NCBI RefSeq assembly: GCF_037325665.1
Contig: NC_090253.1
Span: forward strand, 13,075,273-13,139,272
Direction: 5' to 3'
Length of the DNA stretch: 64,000 nt
From: Littorina saxatilis
Lineage: Eukaryota > Mollusca > Gastropoda > Littorinimorpha > Littorinidae
How positions within the stretch are numbered: the stretch's first letter is position 1; the number at the start of each line of letters is the position of its first letter. Below the pieces are notes generated by a model. It was not told the origin of the DNA. It ran no database searches and worked only from the letters and a program-made list of their open reading frames with translations. This document shows, piece by piece, positions 12,445 to 25,729 of the stretch. The translations under genes were made by a program, and so were the position numbers.

Positions 12445-12797
12445 GAGGGCCCCAAAGGGTTTAAAATCGTGATCGTGATTGGCGTTTTTTGACCTTTCTG
12501 TGACCGTGATTGCCGAAATTTCCATTTCTGTGATCGTGATGGGACTTTGCCCGTGATCCGTGATGACAAAAAAATCAAGTCTCGTGATCGTGATCGTCAT
12601 TTGTTTTCGTGATCGTGATGGGCATTATTGCAAAGCATTTTATTTTCAACGTACATTTTTCACAGCTGTATCACTCTATGATCCTCTATTCGTCAAGGTG
12701 TTTGTGATCGTGAAAACAAAAATCAAGGTAACTGTGATCGTGAAAGCTAAAATTTCCCTTCCCGTGATCGTGATGATACCCCCCCTTTGGGGCCCTC
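12445..12797. mobile_element. GAGGGCCCC element, 353 bp, filled with GTGATC repeats
   Basis: Inverted ends GAGGGCCCCAAAGGG and CCCTTTGGGGCCCTC, flanked by AGCGTA on each side (a 6-bp duplication, 12439-12444 and 12798-12803). The interior has about ten copies of cgtgatcgtgat. No ORF. Confidence 0.8.
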
Positions 12798-12829
12798 AGC
12801 GTAGTACTCATAGTAGGATATCCTTATTT

Positions 12830-13500
12830 GGAAAATGCCAAGCGAAAGACTCCTATCAAATCCCGTGCATTTCGTGCGTTTAAAAAAAAGCGTGGACAGC
12901 GCTCCAGTGTCAAACTGTTGCTGCACTTGTTTGGGCGTGGCTATAAGCATAGTGACATGAATTTGATTGGTCAGTATTTTTAGGCAAAGCACATGTTCTC
13001 AGCAAACATGTTCTCACGCTACTCAAACATAAAATCTTTTTTTACATCTATGTTTTTTTCTATAACTTTTTTCCCCATGGTTCATTCATCATATGGCATA
13101 ACTTTTTAACGAAATCTAACCATAAGATTATTGAAAAAAAGCAAAAATGTAGACGACCACCTTTAATGTACTTTTTTTATGGCAAAGGCAGTAATTCGTT
13201 ACAAAGATATACAATAAAAAGAAAAACAATGTAAATCATTACTTTTATACGTGTGGAGGTTGCCATACGCCTGCACGCACACATACACACTACCAAAGCG
13301 GGAACACATCCATCACATCATTCGGCCGGATTTATTAATAAACGATTGGACCGACTGAAATATCAATATATTATTACGAAATGAATATTGTTCGCTGCCT
13401 TTTAATAATATTTCCACGCGTCTGAAATGAACAGGCAACGAATTAATATGGCTCGTTGTAAACATAAAAAGTTACTCAAAGACAAAGCACACACAAAAGA
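12830..13500. other. intergenic, no gene seen
   Basis: AT-rich. The segment at about 12955-13020 (tgattggtcagtatttttag) recurs inverted at 61660-61700, so part of it is repetitive. Confidence 0.45.
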
Positions 13501-13502
13501 AC

Positions 13503-13911
13503 AATCAATCAATCAATGAGGCTTATATCGCGCATATTCCGTGGGTACAGTTCTAGGCGCTCTGCAGTGATGCCGTGTGAGATGAAATTTTATACGGCCA
13601 GTAGATTGCAGCCATTTCGGCGCATATTTACCTTTCACGGCCTATTATTCCAAGTCACACGGGTATAGGTAGACAATTATTAACTGTGCCTAAGCAATTT
13701 TGCCAGGAAAGACCCTTTTGTCAATCGTGGGATCTTTAACGTGCACACCCAATGTAGTGTACACGGGGGGAGGTTCGGACACCGAAGAGAGTCTGCACAC
13801 AAAGTTGACTCTGTGAAATTAATTTCCGCCGAACCTGGGATCGAACTCACGCTGACAGCGGCCAACTGAATACAAATCCAGCGCGCTACCAACTGAGCTA
13901 TATCCCCGCCC
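13503..13911 (-). mobile_element. tRNA-headed SINE (family 1), near full length
   Basis: Same head, body and ATTG tail as 11741-12158, with better preserved A and B boxes (tagctcagttggtagcgcgc and gagttcgatcccagg). Confidence 0.87.
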
Positions 13912-14147
13912 AATGTGTATCGACAACAGAAGCACAGATTAAAATACCACCACCGACATTCAACCATCTTGTTTATGAATGTTTAATCAAGTCGCAGCTC
14001 ATTTCAAGTGGTTCACTTCAGCTTCCACAGCAGTGTGCACCATCCATTTTAAGTTGACACTCCATAAACGGCACCGTCAGCTACCAAAAGGAAGGGTTAA
14101 TGAGCTGGTCAGAACAGTGTTGTTTTTCTTTTTTCTTTTTTTTTTCT

Positions 14148-14153
14148 TTTATT
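14148..14153 (-). terminator. possible polyadenylation signal of the STAND gene
   Basis: TTTATT on the plus strand reads AATAAA on the minus strand, about 265 bp after the stop codon and just beyond the 3'UTR SINE. It could equally belong to an A-rich repeat tail. Confidence 0.35.
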
Positions 14154-14224
14154 ATTTTTGATGATTAATGAGATGAGGATGATGATAATGATGATGCTCA
14201 GGTAGTTGTTCATAAGCGCAAACT

Positions 14225-14408
14225 GGGTCCCCTCGAGCTCAAAGTGAATGAAACTCGGCTGTGTGGTTCCAGTCTTCCCATAAGAACCATAGCACTTCCA
14301 CTCTGGGTAGGAGCCGGCCGTAGCCCGAAAAACCCACATGACTCTGATGGGATTCGACCCCACGACCTCCCGGCCCGCAGCCCGATGCGCTAACCACTGT
14401 TTTTCCAA
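14225..14408 (-). mobile_element. SINE (different tRNA-like head) in the 3'UTR
   Basis: The minus strand reads ttagcgcatcgggctgcggg then gtggggtcgaatcccatcag, a tRNA-like A/B box pair, followed by a short body. It starts about 10 bp past the STAND stop codon. Confidence 0.65.
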
Positions 14409-14415
14409 AGTGTTT

Positions 14416-14618
14416 TCACCAATCTTCGTCAAGAAGATCGTCCATGTCCTCATCGTCGTCGTCTTCGTCGTCATCTTCCTTATCTTTGCCTTTAACGTTG
14501 AGGTCGATGTCGTCGTCGTCGTCCTCGTCCTCCGTCTCGTCGACAACGTCGTCGTCTGGATCGCTAGCATCAGCCACGCCTTCGTCTTTGGTCAGGTGGG
14601 CAACGGTCTGCGACAGTT
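14416..14618 (-). CDS. STAND gene last exon: acidic C-terminal tail
   Basis: About 66 residues ending [10 protein letters not shown] and TGA at 14418-14416. More than half of the last 50 residues are Asp or Glu. Acceptor tttcag joins exon 31 in phase 1. Acidic tails of this type bind basic partners or histones, or act as intramolecular brakes; which applies here is unknown. A SINE begins within about 10 bp after the stop. Confidence 0.83.
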
Positions 14619-15973
14619 CTGAAACAAGGAAAACCCTTACATTGTTAAGGCCAACAACAAAAAATAAGTGTGGTTGAGGTAACATAGCCAAAAAAATCAG
14701 GGTAGGAAGGTAGGCAATCACTTTTTTTAAAACTTTTTTTCTAATGTGTACAAATTAAACCTACTTGACAGGGAAATAAGTGTGCGACTCGAGCGCTTTC
14801 GCTTTCATTGCGTTTTCTGCACTGTTTTTGTTTGTTTTTTTGTTGACAAATGTAATAAAAAGTTATAGGGTCGGCCCCTAAAAATAGGGTAGGTCGGGTT
14901 ACCGTAACCACACCTATTTTTTTGTTAGGCCTAACGTCTAACACAGAAACTTATACCTATCTATCATCCCACTTAATAACAAACACACCCGCACCCCTCA
15001 GTCTCTCATCGCTCTCTGACGTCACATCACCCTGCGGCATGGTCAACCTCGACAACTGCACTCGCACACATACACATATCGCACAACACTACCGTCCGTC
15101 TCTGCAAATAAAACACTGATGTTACCTCTGCAAATAGGTCAGTCGGCTCTTCCGATAGACCGTTTCACAAATGATTTAGAGACTGCTCAGAAATAAGACT
15201 GATTCCACGATCGCTCATAGGTACCGTAATCTATCTATACATATAAATAAAAGAGAGTGTCTGTCTGTCTGTGTGTGTGTGTGTGTGTGTGTCTGTCTGT
15301 GGTCGCCATACCTCTGAGATGGCAAGAGGCAGGAACAAGATAGTGTGCACGTACACTCCCTAGGTGCCGCAGATGTGCACCTGGGTTTTAGTTTCTTGAT
15401 TCATTGTTTCCTTTCTCAGATTATGGACCTCCCATTTATTGAATACAGCCTATATGGTGCAAGACCAGTTCAGTGCCTACTGTTCACCTGTAGCAAGCAC
15501 ATCATGCCAGTGATATTAGAGACTTGCTATTGCTCCTATGAGGAGAAGAAATGAAGAATGAAAAATTAACTGGACAGTTCCGGAAATTTCTAGAAGGTAA
15601 GGGAGATAACTCTTTTTTTGTATCCAAAGGAGGTAAAGCTAATGATAATGGGATAGCGAGCGTCTTAAATTGCTACAGGGCTCCGCTTACTCCCGGGCGA
15701 AGCCGGGCTTAACTGCTAGTACTAGAATAACGCTACCACCAAATTGTGCCTTGACAACACGTAAGCTCTTTTTGGTGCCTTTTGTGGAAAGTAGGTCATG
15801 TAGAGTATAGTTTTAGTTTTACTCCCCACGCTTCCTATAACGCAGTATTGAGATAATTACCTTCTGCTGTCAATTTTCGCCGTAGGGGAAGTTCTTCACA
15901 AACTCAAGCCAGACAAGCACGCAAATGTACAAACACACACACACGCATTCACACGCGCGCGAACGCACATACA

Positions 15974-16023
<50 letters not shown>

Positions 16024-16120
16024 CGCGCGCACACACACCCCCCATCCCACACACACACACATATATTGAAGCGCACACTCATGAACCCACGCTCGCATAC
16101 ACATACAACCCTCCCTCCCC

Positions 16121-16179
<59 letters not shown>

Positions 16180-17052
16180 ACATACACACACGCGAAAGCC
16201 ATGACCTTTCACATTACCACACAGTTTTAAACCGCCCCACTTACTTTTCCCTTGGAAAATTTCCTGGTGTGACGTCAGGGGCTTCTCGTTGCCTAGCAAC
16301 GCTGTCCTGTTGGCACCATGCACGTGGAACACAACGGGTTCTTCAAATTTGGTAGAGGTGGTCAACAACTTGTGGCTGTGTTCTCCCAGCAGCATGAAGT
16401 CCTTCAACTGGAATTTGAGGGAGATGAGAAACCTTGTCATGCCAAAGAGGTGTTAGCCTGGATACACGTATTTGTGGAAGAATGAATACGCACAACCCAA
16501 CGAGAAAAGCACAGAGGAGTTTGAACTGAGGCCAAACAAAAATATATGTTGGTTTAGGGTAACGCGACCAAAAAAGAAAGGGTTGGTAGGTCGGTTTTTT
16601 TAAATGTTATATCTTATTCTAATTTAGTTGATTTTAAAGGAGGGTTACTTCCCTTATTCTCGGTATGGTTCGCAAAATAGGGTCGGTCGGGTTACCCTAA
16701 ACCAACATATATTTTTGTTTGGCCCAAGAATTCCTTCAGCATGCCACAACTACCAGATCAGTCAAGTTGTCTCTTCTGGGGCCTTTTTGGTATGTGAAGT
16801 ATACACATTCTCATGATTAAATGATTTCAATCAGACCTCTTTCTTTTTCTTTTTTTTGCAACAAAGTTGTGAAGCTTTGGACTATAGACCGTAAAGCAAT
16901 ATGTTGACATTCAAAGCAGACAGAAGCACCTCTCTCTCTCTGCCACCCCCTCCTTCTCCCCTCTCCCTCAGCTCTCTTTCTATCTATCTTCCTCTCCGTC
17001 TCTCTCTGTCTGTGTGTGTCTCTCTCTCTCCACTCTTTCTGTCTGTCTCTGA

Positions 17053-17128
<76 letters not shown>

Positions 17129-17398
17129 TTCTCTCAGTGTAGTTGTAATTGTAATTGATTGTTAGATACACCGTGAGCGTACATGTGTACTTGTTCAAGA
17201 TGAGTAAATGTGTCAGCGAATGAAGTTCCCATTACTTCCCCAAACCCACACCCCAACAAACCCGGTTTGTATAATTATGGGCCAATGGCCACAAATACAA
17301 TAAACCATCCAAAATTCAAAAGTCGAAAGTCTCTCTCTCAGTCTCAGTCTCAGTCTCAGTCTCAGTCTCTCTCTCTCCCCTCTCGCTCTCTCTCTCTT

Positions 17399-17444
<46 letters not shown>

Positions 17445-20400
17445 CCCCCCCCCTAAAAACACCATCACCGACACCTGCCTCATCGTCCATGGAGAAGGAG
17501 GCGAGAGGGGTGAAGTCGGCCTTGCTCCACATCCTGAATGCGTTTTCCTCGCTGTATGTGCCGTGTGTCACGAGCACAGGACAAGAAGGCTGTGAGTAGA
17601 TGTCAGGTGCACTCAGGTGGCCCTCCAGCTTACACAAAATTTCACCTGAAAACAACAGATTGCGATCAAACACTTAAAGGCCCTCTACACCTCTTAAAAG
17701 CCATTTTGCCTCGCCGTCTCAGATCAGGCCGGGATTTCACATGGAGAAAAGACCATCCCTCCACTTGGTCACATACCAAAAATCTACACTCCGACTGCTT
17801 GCTGCTGAGGTGAGTTTTTTTTCATGAATGAATTTCCGAGAAAAAAACACAAATTTTTACGAAATTGATTCTTAAAAAATAAAATACGACTGTACACAGA
17901 GAACACTCAGGCTGTTCATTTCTCGTATGTGACCAAGTGGAGAGATGGTCTTATCCCCCGTAAAAGCCTAACCAAATAAGAGTCGGTGAGGCGAACCGTT
18001 TTCACGAGTCGGAGTGGGCCTTTTGATAACGTGAACAAAAGGTAGTCCAACAAGATTGTAACAGCAGTATAAAAGCCTGTAAAAGTGTTCGACATTCAGA
18101 CACGACGGCCAGCTAAAAACATCCCTCCACTTGTTCCCCAACGTGGCCTTGTGTATAAGACATCGGCTTCCTAATCGAAAGGTCGTGTGTTCAAATTCCG
18201 GCCGCGGCTGCCAGGTGGGTTAAGGGTGGAGATTTTTCCGATCTCCCAAGTCAACTTATGTGGAGACCTGCAAGTGCCTTATGCCCCTTCGTGTGTACAC
18301 GCAAGCACAAGACCACGTGCGCACGGACAAGATTCTGTAATCAATGTCAGAGTTCGCTAAGTTATGGAAACACGAAAATACCCAGCATGCTTCCCCCGAA
18401 AGCTGAGTATGGCTGCCTGAATGGTGGGGTTAAAACGATCATGCACGTAAAAACACACTTGAGCAAAATCACGAGTGAACGTGGGAGTTTCAGCCCATGA
18501 ACGAAAACAAGAGTTCCCCAAGGACTTATACATACACGAAAAAACAAGCTAATCGAGAAATGTCTCTGACGTCTCACTTAACCTTCTTTTCGACGCATCC
18601 GCCCCTCACGAAATCAAAACCGATAGATGTAAGCCTACGTCTTGATCATATGAAAGTTGAATAACACGAGAACGTCTTCGTAGAGCGAAATAATTGCCGG
18701 TGTCACGAACTGAAACCTCCTGAACAATCCTTCTCATTGCGTTCAATGCGCATGTGCCAATATTGGACTTAAAAAATGCGACCCTTTGACCGAACGAACC
18801 ATGGGTTAGGGTTAGGATTAGGGTTAGGATTAGGGTTAGGGTTAGGGTTAGGTTGTTCACGACCTGATTAGTCTCCCCATGTTAACCCATGCGCATTGAC
18901 CGCAATAAGAAGGACTGTTCAGGCAGAGTGTTCAGTTCGTGACACCGGACATCGCCCAGAAACTTAAAGGCGTTGGTTTAAACAGTGTTTATTCAACAAT
19001 TTATATATAATGCATACTAATACATGTTAAGGATCAACAACAAGCTCAAGCTTATGGTAGTGACCCAACTTAAAGGCGTTGCAGTGTGTGTCCAGCCTAG
19101 TCTTTACATTTTCCACATTACCACCCCCTCCTTTTAATATAATACGTCAGATGTACATCGTAAACATACACTCACCGGAATGATCGCCAGAGCTTTTTCC
19201 AATACTTAATGAACAAAGACTCAAACTATGAGCCAAAACGAGTTAGGCCAACAAAAAAGCTCACCCGGACTCCTATCCCATCCCCCCCCCCCCCCTTCCC
19301 ACACCCCTGCCACTCACCAGTCCCCGCCGCCAATATGACACGACAACAAAAAACGGCAAGATTTCAGATGTTAGTCCAACAGTTTCCACGGGAATGACTG
19401 CGCATTTAAACATGCACCTACCTGTATGAAAGTTGAAGACTCGCACGAGAAAGTCGTCGTGGGCCGAAATAAGCCGGACATCGTCGAGTAGCTTGAAGGT
19501 GTTGCAGTAGGTGTCCAGCTTGCAGTCTTTGTCCGCCTTGTACTGCCAGAACATCACCTCGTCCATCAGGTAGTGGAGTAGTTGGCCTGAAAGATAGCAT
19601 GCTACACAGTGAAGTTTTCATCGTGCTAGGCTTTTTTTTTTCCTTGTCATTTCTTTATTATCCCTCTGCTGGAAAATGTGGGTCGCATCCCTCCCTGTTG
19701 TGAGCTAGCTGCGACAAGAATCGAACTACTGAGGTGGGTGTTGTTTGGTTGTACATGTACACTAGCAAAATGGCCTTAATCTTTCACGTGCTACAGCGGG
19801 GACGCGGGAGTGGGACATGGATACCGTCTGCACATACAGTTTACCCGCGTCATTAGCGGCCAGGATTCGAACCTTTGACCAGAGGATCACAAACCCTGTG
19901 CTCTATCAACTGAGTCACAAGGTGACCTGGTAAACGGTGATTTCTTGTACAACGCACAAATTACTGCTTTCCATGTGGAAACAATGTCAAACTGTCATGG
20001 TAATCAATCAAGTTCACCCAATCAGAAATTGCGTCATATCTTTAAAGAACACTTGTTGAATTTTTGCCAACTTTGCTGCCTCAACACCAGGTCACCAACC
20101 CCAATCGAAAAAAAAGCTCCCGTGTCCTTGAATGGTAAATGGCCTATGCAGTGAACACTTCGTAAATACTGCAAGTTGCTTCAAAACTATGCCAAAACGA
20201 GATTTATGAAATTTCATTGAGGGTATTTGTACACGCACCACACTAAATACGCATTCTCTGTCAATAAGAAAGGGCCCATTATAAATTCTCAAATTATAGA
20301 CATTTCTCAACTTCCAGCTTCCTACCCCTCCTAATTAAAAGAGAAAGAGAAAATACCTACTCTTCCCCAGGTCTTACACGAACATGGCAGAATCAAAAAA

Positions 20401-21963
20401 AAGAGAAAAGACCTAATTTCCTACAAGTCGTACATGAAAATGAACAAAGTGAAAGCAAGTCGTACGTTTCTCCAAGTCGTACACGAAAATGACACTTTCG
20501 GTTTCCTTCTCGCCAGAACTACCCTCCAGATCTATGCTCCCGGTCAGCAGAAGCAGACGACCGTCGGGCGTGATGGCGGCGTCACTGAGAATGAGAGAGT
20601 CCTGCTTCATGTCCTCGGGGAGGATGGTGAACAGGTGGCGCTGCTCTTTGAGATTGAAGACCAGGAGCTTGTCGTAATCCTCGGTTTCTGCTACAACCAG
20701 CGGGCTGTGTTCATTCACCTGTCAGAGAGAAGCTGGCAAGTTTGTGGTTGTTTTTTCTGGACAATTAAAATAGAAAACCACTTGGTTTTTTTCCCAAAAC
20801 TTTTGTTTCATGGGCAGACACACAAATGGCTGCTAGCTGTGTTTTAATTACAACTATATACCCAATCCAAAATGGCTGCTAGCTGTGTTTTAATTACAAC
20901 TATATACCCAATCCAAAATGGCTGCTAGCTGTGTTTTAATTACAACTATATACCCAATCCAAAATGGCTGCTAGCTGTGTTTTAATTACAATTATATACC
21001 CAATCCAAAATGGCTGCTAGCTGTGTTTTAATTACAACTATATACCCAATCCAAAATGGCTGCTAGCTGTGTTTTAATTACAACTATATACCCAATCCAA
21101 AATGGCTGCTAGCTGTGTTTTAATTACAACTATATACCCAATCCAAAATGGATAGACTGCTAACGTTCCAAATCAAGAACCAAAAATTCTCGCCTTTTGT
21201 CCATCGAGCGTTGGATTAATTAACTTGTTATGTATTGTCCCGCTGAAAATGGTATTATTTAACAGGGAAAAAAAACAAGTCGCGTAAGGCAAAATTACTA
21301 CATTTAGTCAAGCTGTGGAACTCACAGAATGAAACTGAACGTAGTCCGCCGCTAGTGCAAAAGGCAGTGAAAGTGACGAGCCTGTTTGGCGCGGTAGGGA
21401 TTGCGCTGTGCTTCATAGCACGCTTTACTGTACCTCTCTTCGTTTTAACTTTCTGAGCGTGTTTTTAATCCAAACATATCATATCTATATGTTTTTGGAA
21501 TCAGGAACCGACAAGGAATAAGATGAAATAGTTTTTAAAACGATTTCGGAAATTTAATTTTGATCATAATTTTTATATTTTTAATTTTCAGAGCTTGTTT
21601 TTAATCCAAATATAACATATGTATATGTTTTTGGAATCAGAAAAAACAATTTTAATTACAAGTTTCCGATTTTTAATGACCAAACTCACTCATTAGTTTT
21701 TAAGCCACCAAGCTGAAATGCAATACCAAACCCCGGCCTTTGTCGAAGATTGCTTTGCCAAAATTTCAATCAATTTAATTGAAAAATGAGGGTGTGACAG
21801 TGCCGCCTCAACTTTTACAAAAAGCCGGATATGACGTCATCAAAGGTATTTATCGAATAAAAGAAAAAAACGTCCGGGGATATCATACCCAGGAACTCTC
21901 ATGTCAAATTTCATAAAGATCGGTCCAGTAGTTTAGTCTGAATCGCTCTACACACACACACAC

Positions 21964-21998
<35 letters not shown>

Positions 21999-23324
21999 CA
22001 CACACACGCACACACGCACATACACCACGACCCTCGTTTCGATTCCCCCTCGATGTTAAAATATTTAGTCAAAACTTGACTAAATATAAAAACAAGAAAG
22101 GTTAAACTTTTCGGAACGTTAAATTCAGGACAAAACAATACGTTCACAAGAACCTCGGCCTTACAGCCTTTGAAGTGACAAAACGAGGGACACGACAGAA
22201 AAAAAACAAAGAAATGTTGCTTTGACTTATCTTTGACTGTATGCACTTATTAAAATCTAACAGTATACATTCTGCAGCAATAAATTTATCAATTAACTTA
22301 ATCCACTAGATTATTTGACATTTTTTCATCAACCCTAACAGTGCTGTTTCAACCACTAAGTTATTATTTATATGACTCTGTTTTGTTTCTTTACTTAAAC
22401 TGCATTTCCTGCATCAAAAACAAAAAAACATGCGCGTAAGTGTGTCCGTCTACTTGTCTCTGCTTGTTTCTAAGTTTCCTTGTGTCTGTCTGCCTGTCAA
22501 TTCGTCCGTCCGTCCGTCCGTTCATTTGTTTGTCCCTCCCTCTGTCTTTATGTCTGCCTGTCAGTCTGACTTTTCTGTCTTGTGTGCGTGTCTGCCCGTT
22601 TATGTCTTTATATGTCTATATCTTTTAACTGTGTAAACAACTGACCACAACAGTTTCGATCTGCTTTGGGTTGGGTTCAGTTTGTTTCAGCATTGCCACG
22701 ACTCGCCCTGTCTCCATGGAATACACCTTGAGGTGTTTGCTCCCGCACGTCAGTGTGATCACTCCTGCAACACACAACAAGGAAATGAGACTAAATGGAG
22801 TCAGAGAGAGACATGATAAATGGTGTTGAACGGCCTCACGGTTAAACCATTAGGGGCATGTTCCTGTGTGCTGCCCCGACTTTAGATGATTTGTGACCTT
22901 CCACCACGAAATGAGTCGCATGTCACCTTTGCATGATGTTCATATTTTTACATTTTCCTAAATAGTTTTTTATGCTCTATCCAGTGGTGAAAACCGTTTT
23001 AGAAAAGAGCGAAAACTGTTTGAGTTATAAGCCTGTGACTAAGGTGACCCTCACGCTGTTACCATACACTCTCCGGACTTATATTAATAAAAATAATGAA
23101 AAAATAAATAAAAGGGGCCGCCGCGAAGGAGGTTTGGCTGTCGTGCTCGAGCTCCTCGCCACCAAGGCACCAGAGCTGGAGGTTGGTGTCAAGTAGTCAT
23201 GGAGTTGGTTTAGAGGCCCGGCTGGGACATTAGGTGTCAGCGTTATAGTTGGTAAGGCTGTTGGGTCTTTGGGGCACTGGGCAATGGTTGGTCGGGAGTA
23301 AGGGTATAAGGGAGGGGGGACTCT

Positions 23325-23366
<42 letters not shown>

Positions 23367-24356
23367 GAGAGAAAGAGAGAAAGAGAGAGAGAGAGAGTCA
23401 AAACTTGACTAAATGTAAAAACTCAAAATAAAATAGATTCATAAAATCAATGAAAAGCGCCAACGAACCTTTTCTGCCATCCACCAGCCAGGTACAATTG
23501 ACTGGTGACCTTCCCATTCGGCCTTGACAAGAAGTAATGACAGCCATTTTGTCCACGTCAATGACCTTCAGGCGTCCTTCCACTGTGGCTACAATGCGCG
23601 TGCCCTCCAAGTGCTGAATGCATTTAGGTAACGTCTGCAACAAGACAAGAGAAATACAGAGTAGGTGTTGATGCAAAACCTACAATTACTCGGAAAAAGA
23701 AAAAAAATCAAATGACAATACATCTACACAGCCAAGGTGTGTTACGTTTACTCAAAAAAATTAAAAAATTAAAAAAATGTCAAAACATCTACACATGAAA
23801 AGCCCTTTGTAATGCACCGCCTTTATCGTGAAAACTGTTCAGCTCTGTGTGTGTGTATGTGTATGCCTTGCTTTCCAAGTGGTCCTGTGTTTTTGTTTGT
23901 CTGTCTCTCGAAGTATCTGCCTGCCTGTGCCCGTCTGTGCCCGTCAGCCTCCGTAGCTTAATTGGCATATAATCCTCACCTCTCCAAGACTGGCCTTCCT
24001 GACGCAGGTCTCTGTGGCAGTGTCGTAGACTTGCAGGAAATACTGCTTGTTGGACTGGACGTAGCAGACGAGTAGCACGTAACGTGGACTGCTCAGCATC
24101 ACCATGTCTCTGTAACACAGTCAGAAGTATATTGTTTTTACTTTTTGATATTACTGATGGTTCACTTTGGTGCAGATCTGGAGAAAGAAAAAAGTAACAT
24201 GATTTTGCAGCCAAAAGACACACTTGGAGTTGGACACCGGTTGATTGGCGGCGGTTATCAAATCAAATCAAATCAAATTTTATTTTACGAGGGTCGTGGC
24301 ATAAGCAATACAAACGAGCTTTTTTTTAACCAGTCCTCGCCCAGAGAGGGACTACA

Positions 24357-24429
<73 letters not shown>

Positions 24430-25691
24430 AGGTTATGGTTCAAGGAGAATACTTTTGTAAGTATAAAGTTAACAACTCGCTAATTTCCCCTCCATTAAAC
24501 CTTATAAGTTTGCTTAAAGTATGAACATTACAACTAGCAGGAGGTTTTAATTACTGCAGAATATCAACAGATGTCGATTACCACTCAGAAAAAATATGGC
24601 AGAATGCTGAAAGATGCCAATTGTAAAGTACTCCTTAAAAAAGTTCTGCAGCATGTCGATGAAGGCCCTAAATCCGTTGAGGACAATCAATGCCGAATTA
24701 TCACTCAGAACAATTAGTAAAGAATTCAGGTATCAGCTGCATTACTTATGAATGTCGACAGGGTTACATTGCCACCCAGGATAAACCGCTGCAGAGTGTC
24801 AACAGATGCTCGGTACTCGTACCATTCAAGCAATTTACTGCAGGAACTCGAAATATGCCTATTGCCACTTAGGACAATCACTGCAGAGTGTCAACAGATG
24901 CTCAGTACTATTCAAGCAATTTACTGCATGAACTCGAAAGATGCCTATTGCCACTTAGGACAATCACTGCAGAGTGTCAACAGATGCCCGTTACCATTCA
25001 AGCAATATACTGCAGGAACTCGAAAGATGCCTATTGCGACTGACGACAATAAATGCAGAGTGGCAACAGATGATCAGTACCATTCAAGCGATTTACTGCA
25101 GGAACTCGAAAGATGCCTATTGCCACTTAGGACAATCACTGCAGAGTGTCAACAGATGCCCGTTACCATTCAAGCGGTTTACTGCATGAACTCGAAAGAT
25201 GCCTGTTGCCACTCTATATGACAATCACTGCAGAATGTGGGTCGTCAGATCCGTCACAATGTAATTATCATTGGGTTTATGAAAAGAGATTCTGTACCAA
25301 AACAAGCTACAATGTTGGCGATGTGGTTCAAATAAGATTCATGTTAATACTAATCTTACCAACCTTATCGTCATCTTGTTCTTGTCGTCTGCCTGCTCGT
25401 CCTCTTCTTCGATTTCCTTCCCAACATCCTCTTTTGATTTCTGGTCCGACGTGTTGCTGTCTGTCGGTGATGGCATTCCGCGTTCCCAGACAGGCACGTC
25501 TTTGAATTCCAGTGAAGAAGTTTTACCCTCCGGCAGCCCACGACTGAGGTCCCAGATCCGGATCAGACGGTCGTCTGCTACTGTCACCACAGTGCGCATG
25601 TCTTGTGTGGCGACACCAATCACCTGTGAATATGCAATCGAAATGTAGCCTTAGTAAAAAGGATTTAAATCACACACACATACGCGCGCGT

Positions 25692-25729
<38 letters not shown>

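Larger units (their letters stand above)
18647..19115 (-). pseudogene. decayed duplicate of STAND exon 29, interrupted twice
   Basis: Plus-strand blocks atatgaaagttga, cacgagaacgtcttcgtag, gcgaaataa...gccgg, acatcg, cttaaaggcgttgcagtg and gtgtccagcctagtctttac follow the order of exon 29 (19422-19586) with many substitutions and small gaps. A foldback element (18701-18944) and a 91-bp insert (18976-19066) flanked by a 15-bp repeat break it up. Confidence 0.75.

Noticed and set aside
14109-14570. 153-codon minus-strand frame overlapping the last STAND exon
   Set aside because: It is in a different frame from the acidic tail, made of Thr/Arg repeats from the GAC-rich codons, and continues into the SINE.
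16735-16830. Possible 22-nt exon between exons 30 and 31
   Set aside because: It has AG and GT borders and the right length class, but reading through it gives an immediate stop.
24748-25221. 157-codon frame with repeated [13 protein letters not shown]
   Set aside because: It comes from the 87-bp minisatellite; the opposite strand is the transcribed gene and no start or splice support exists.
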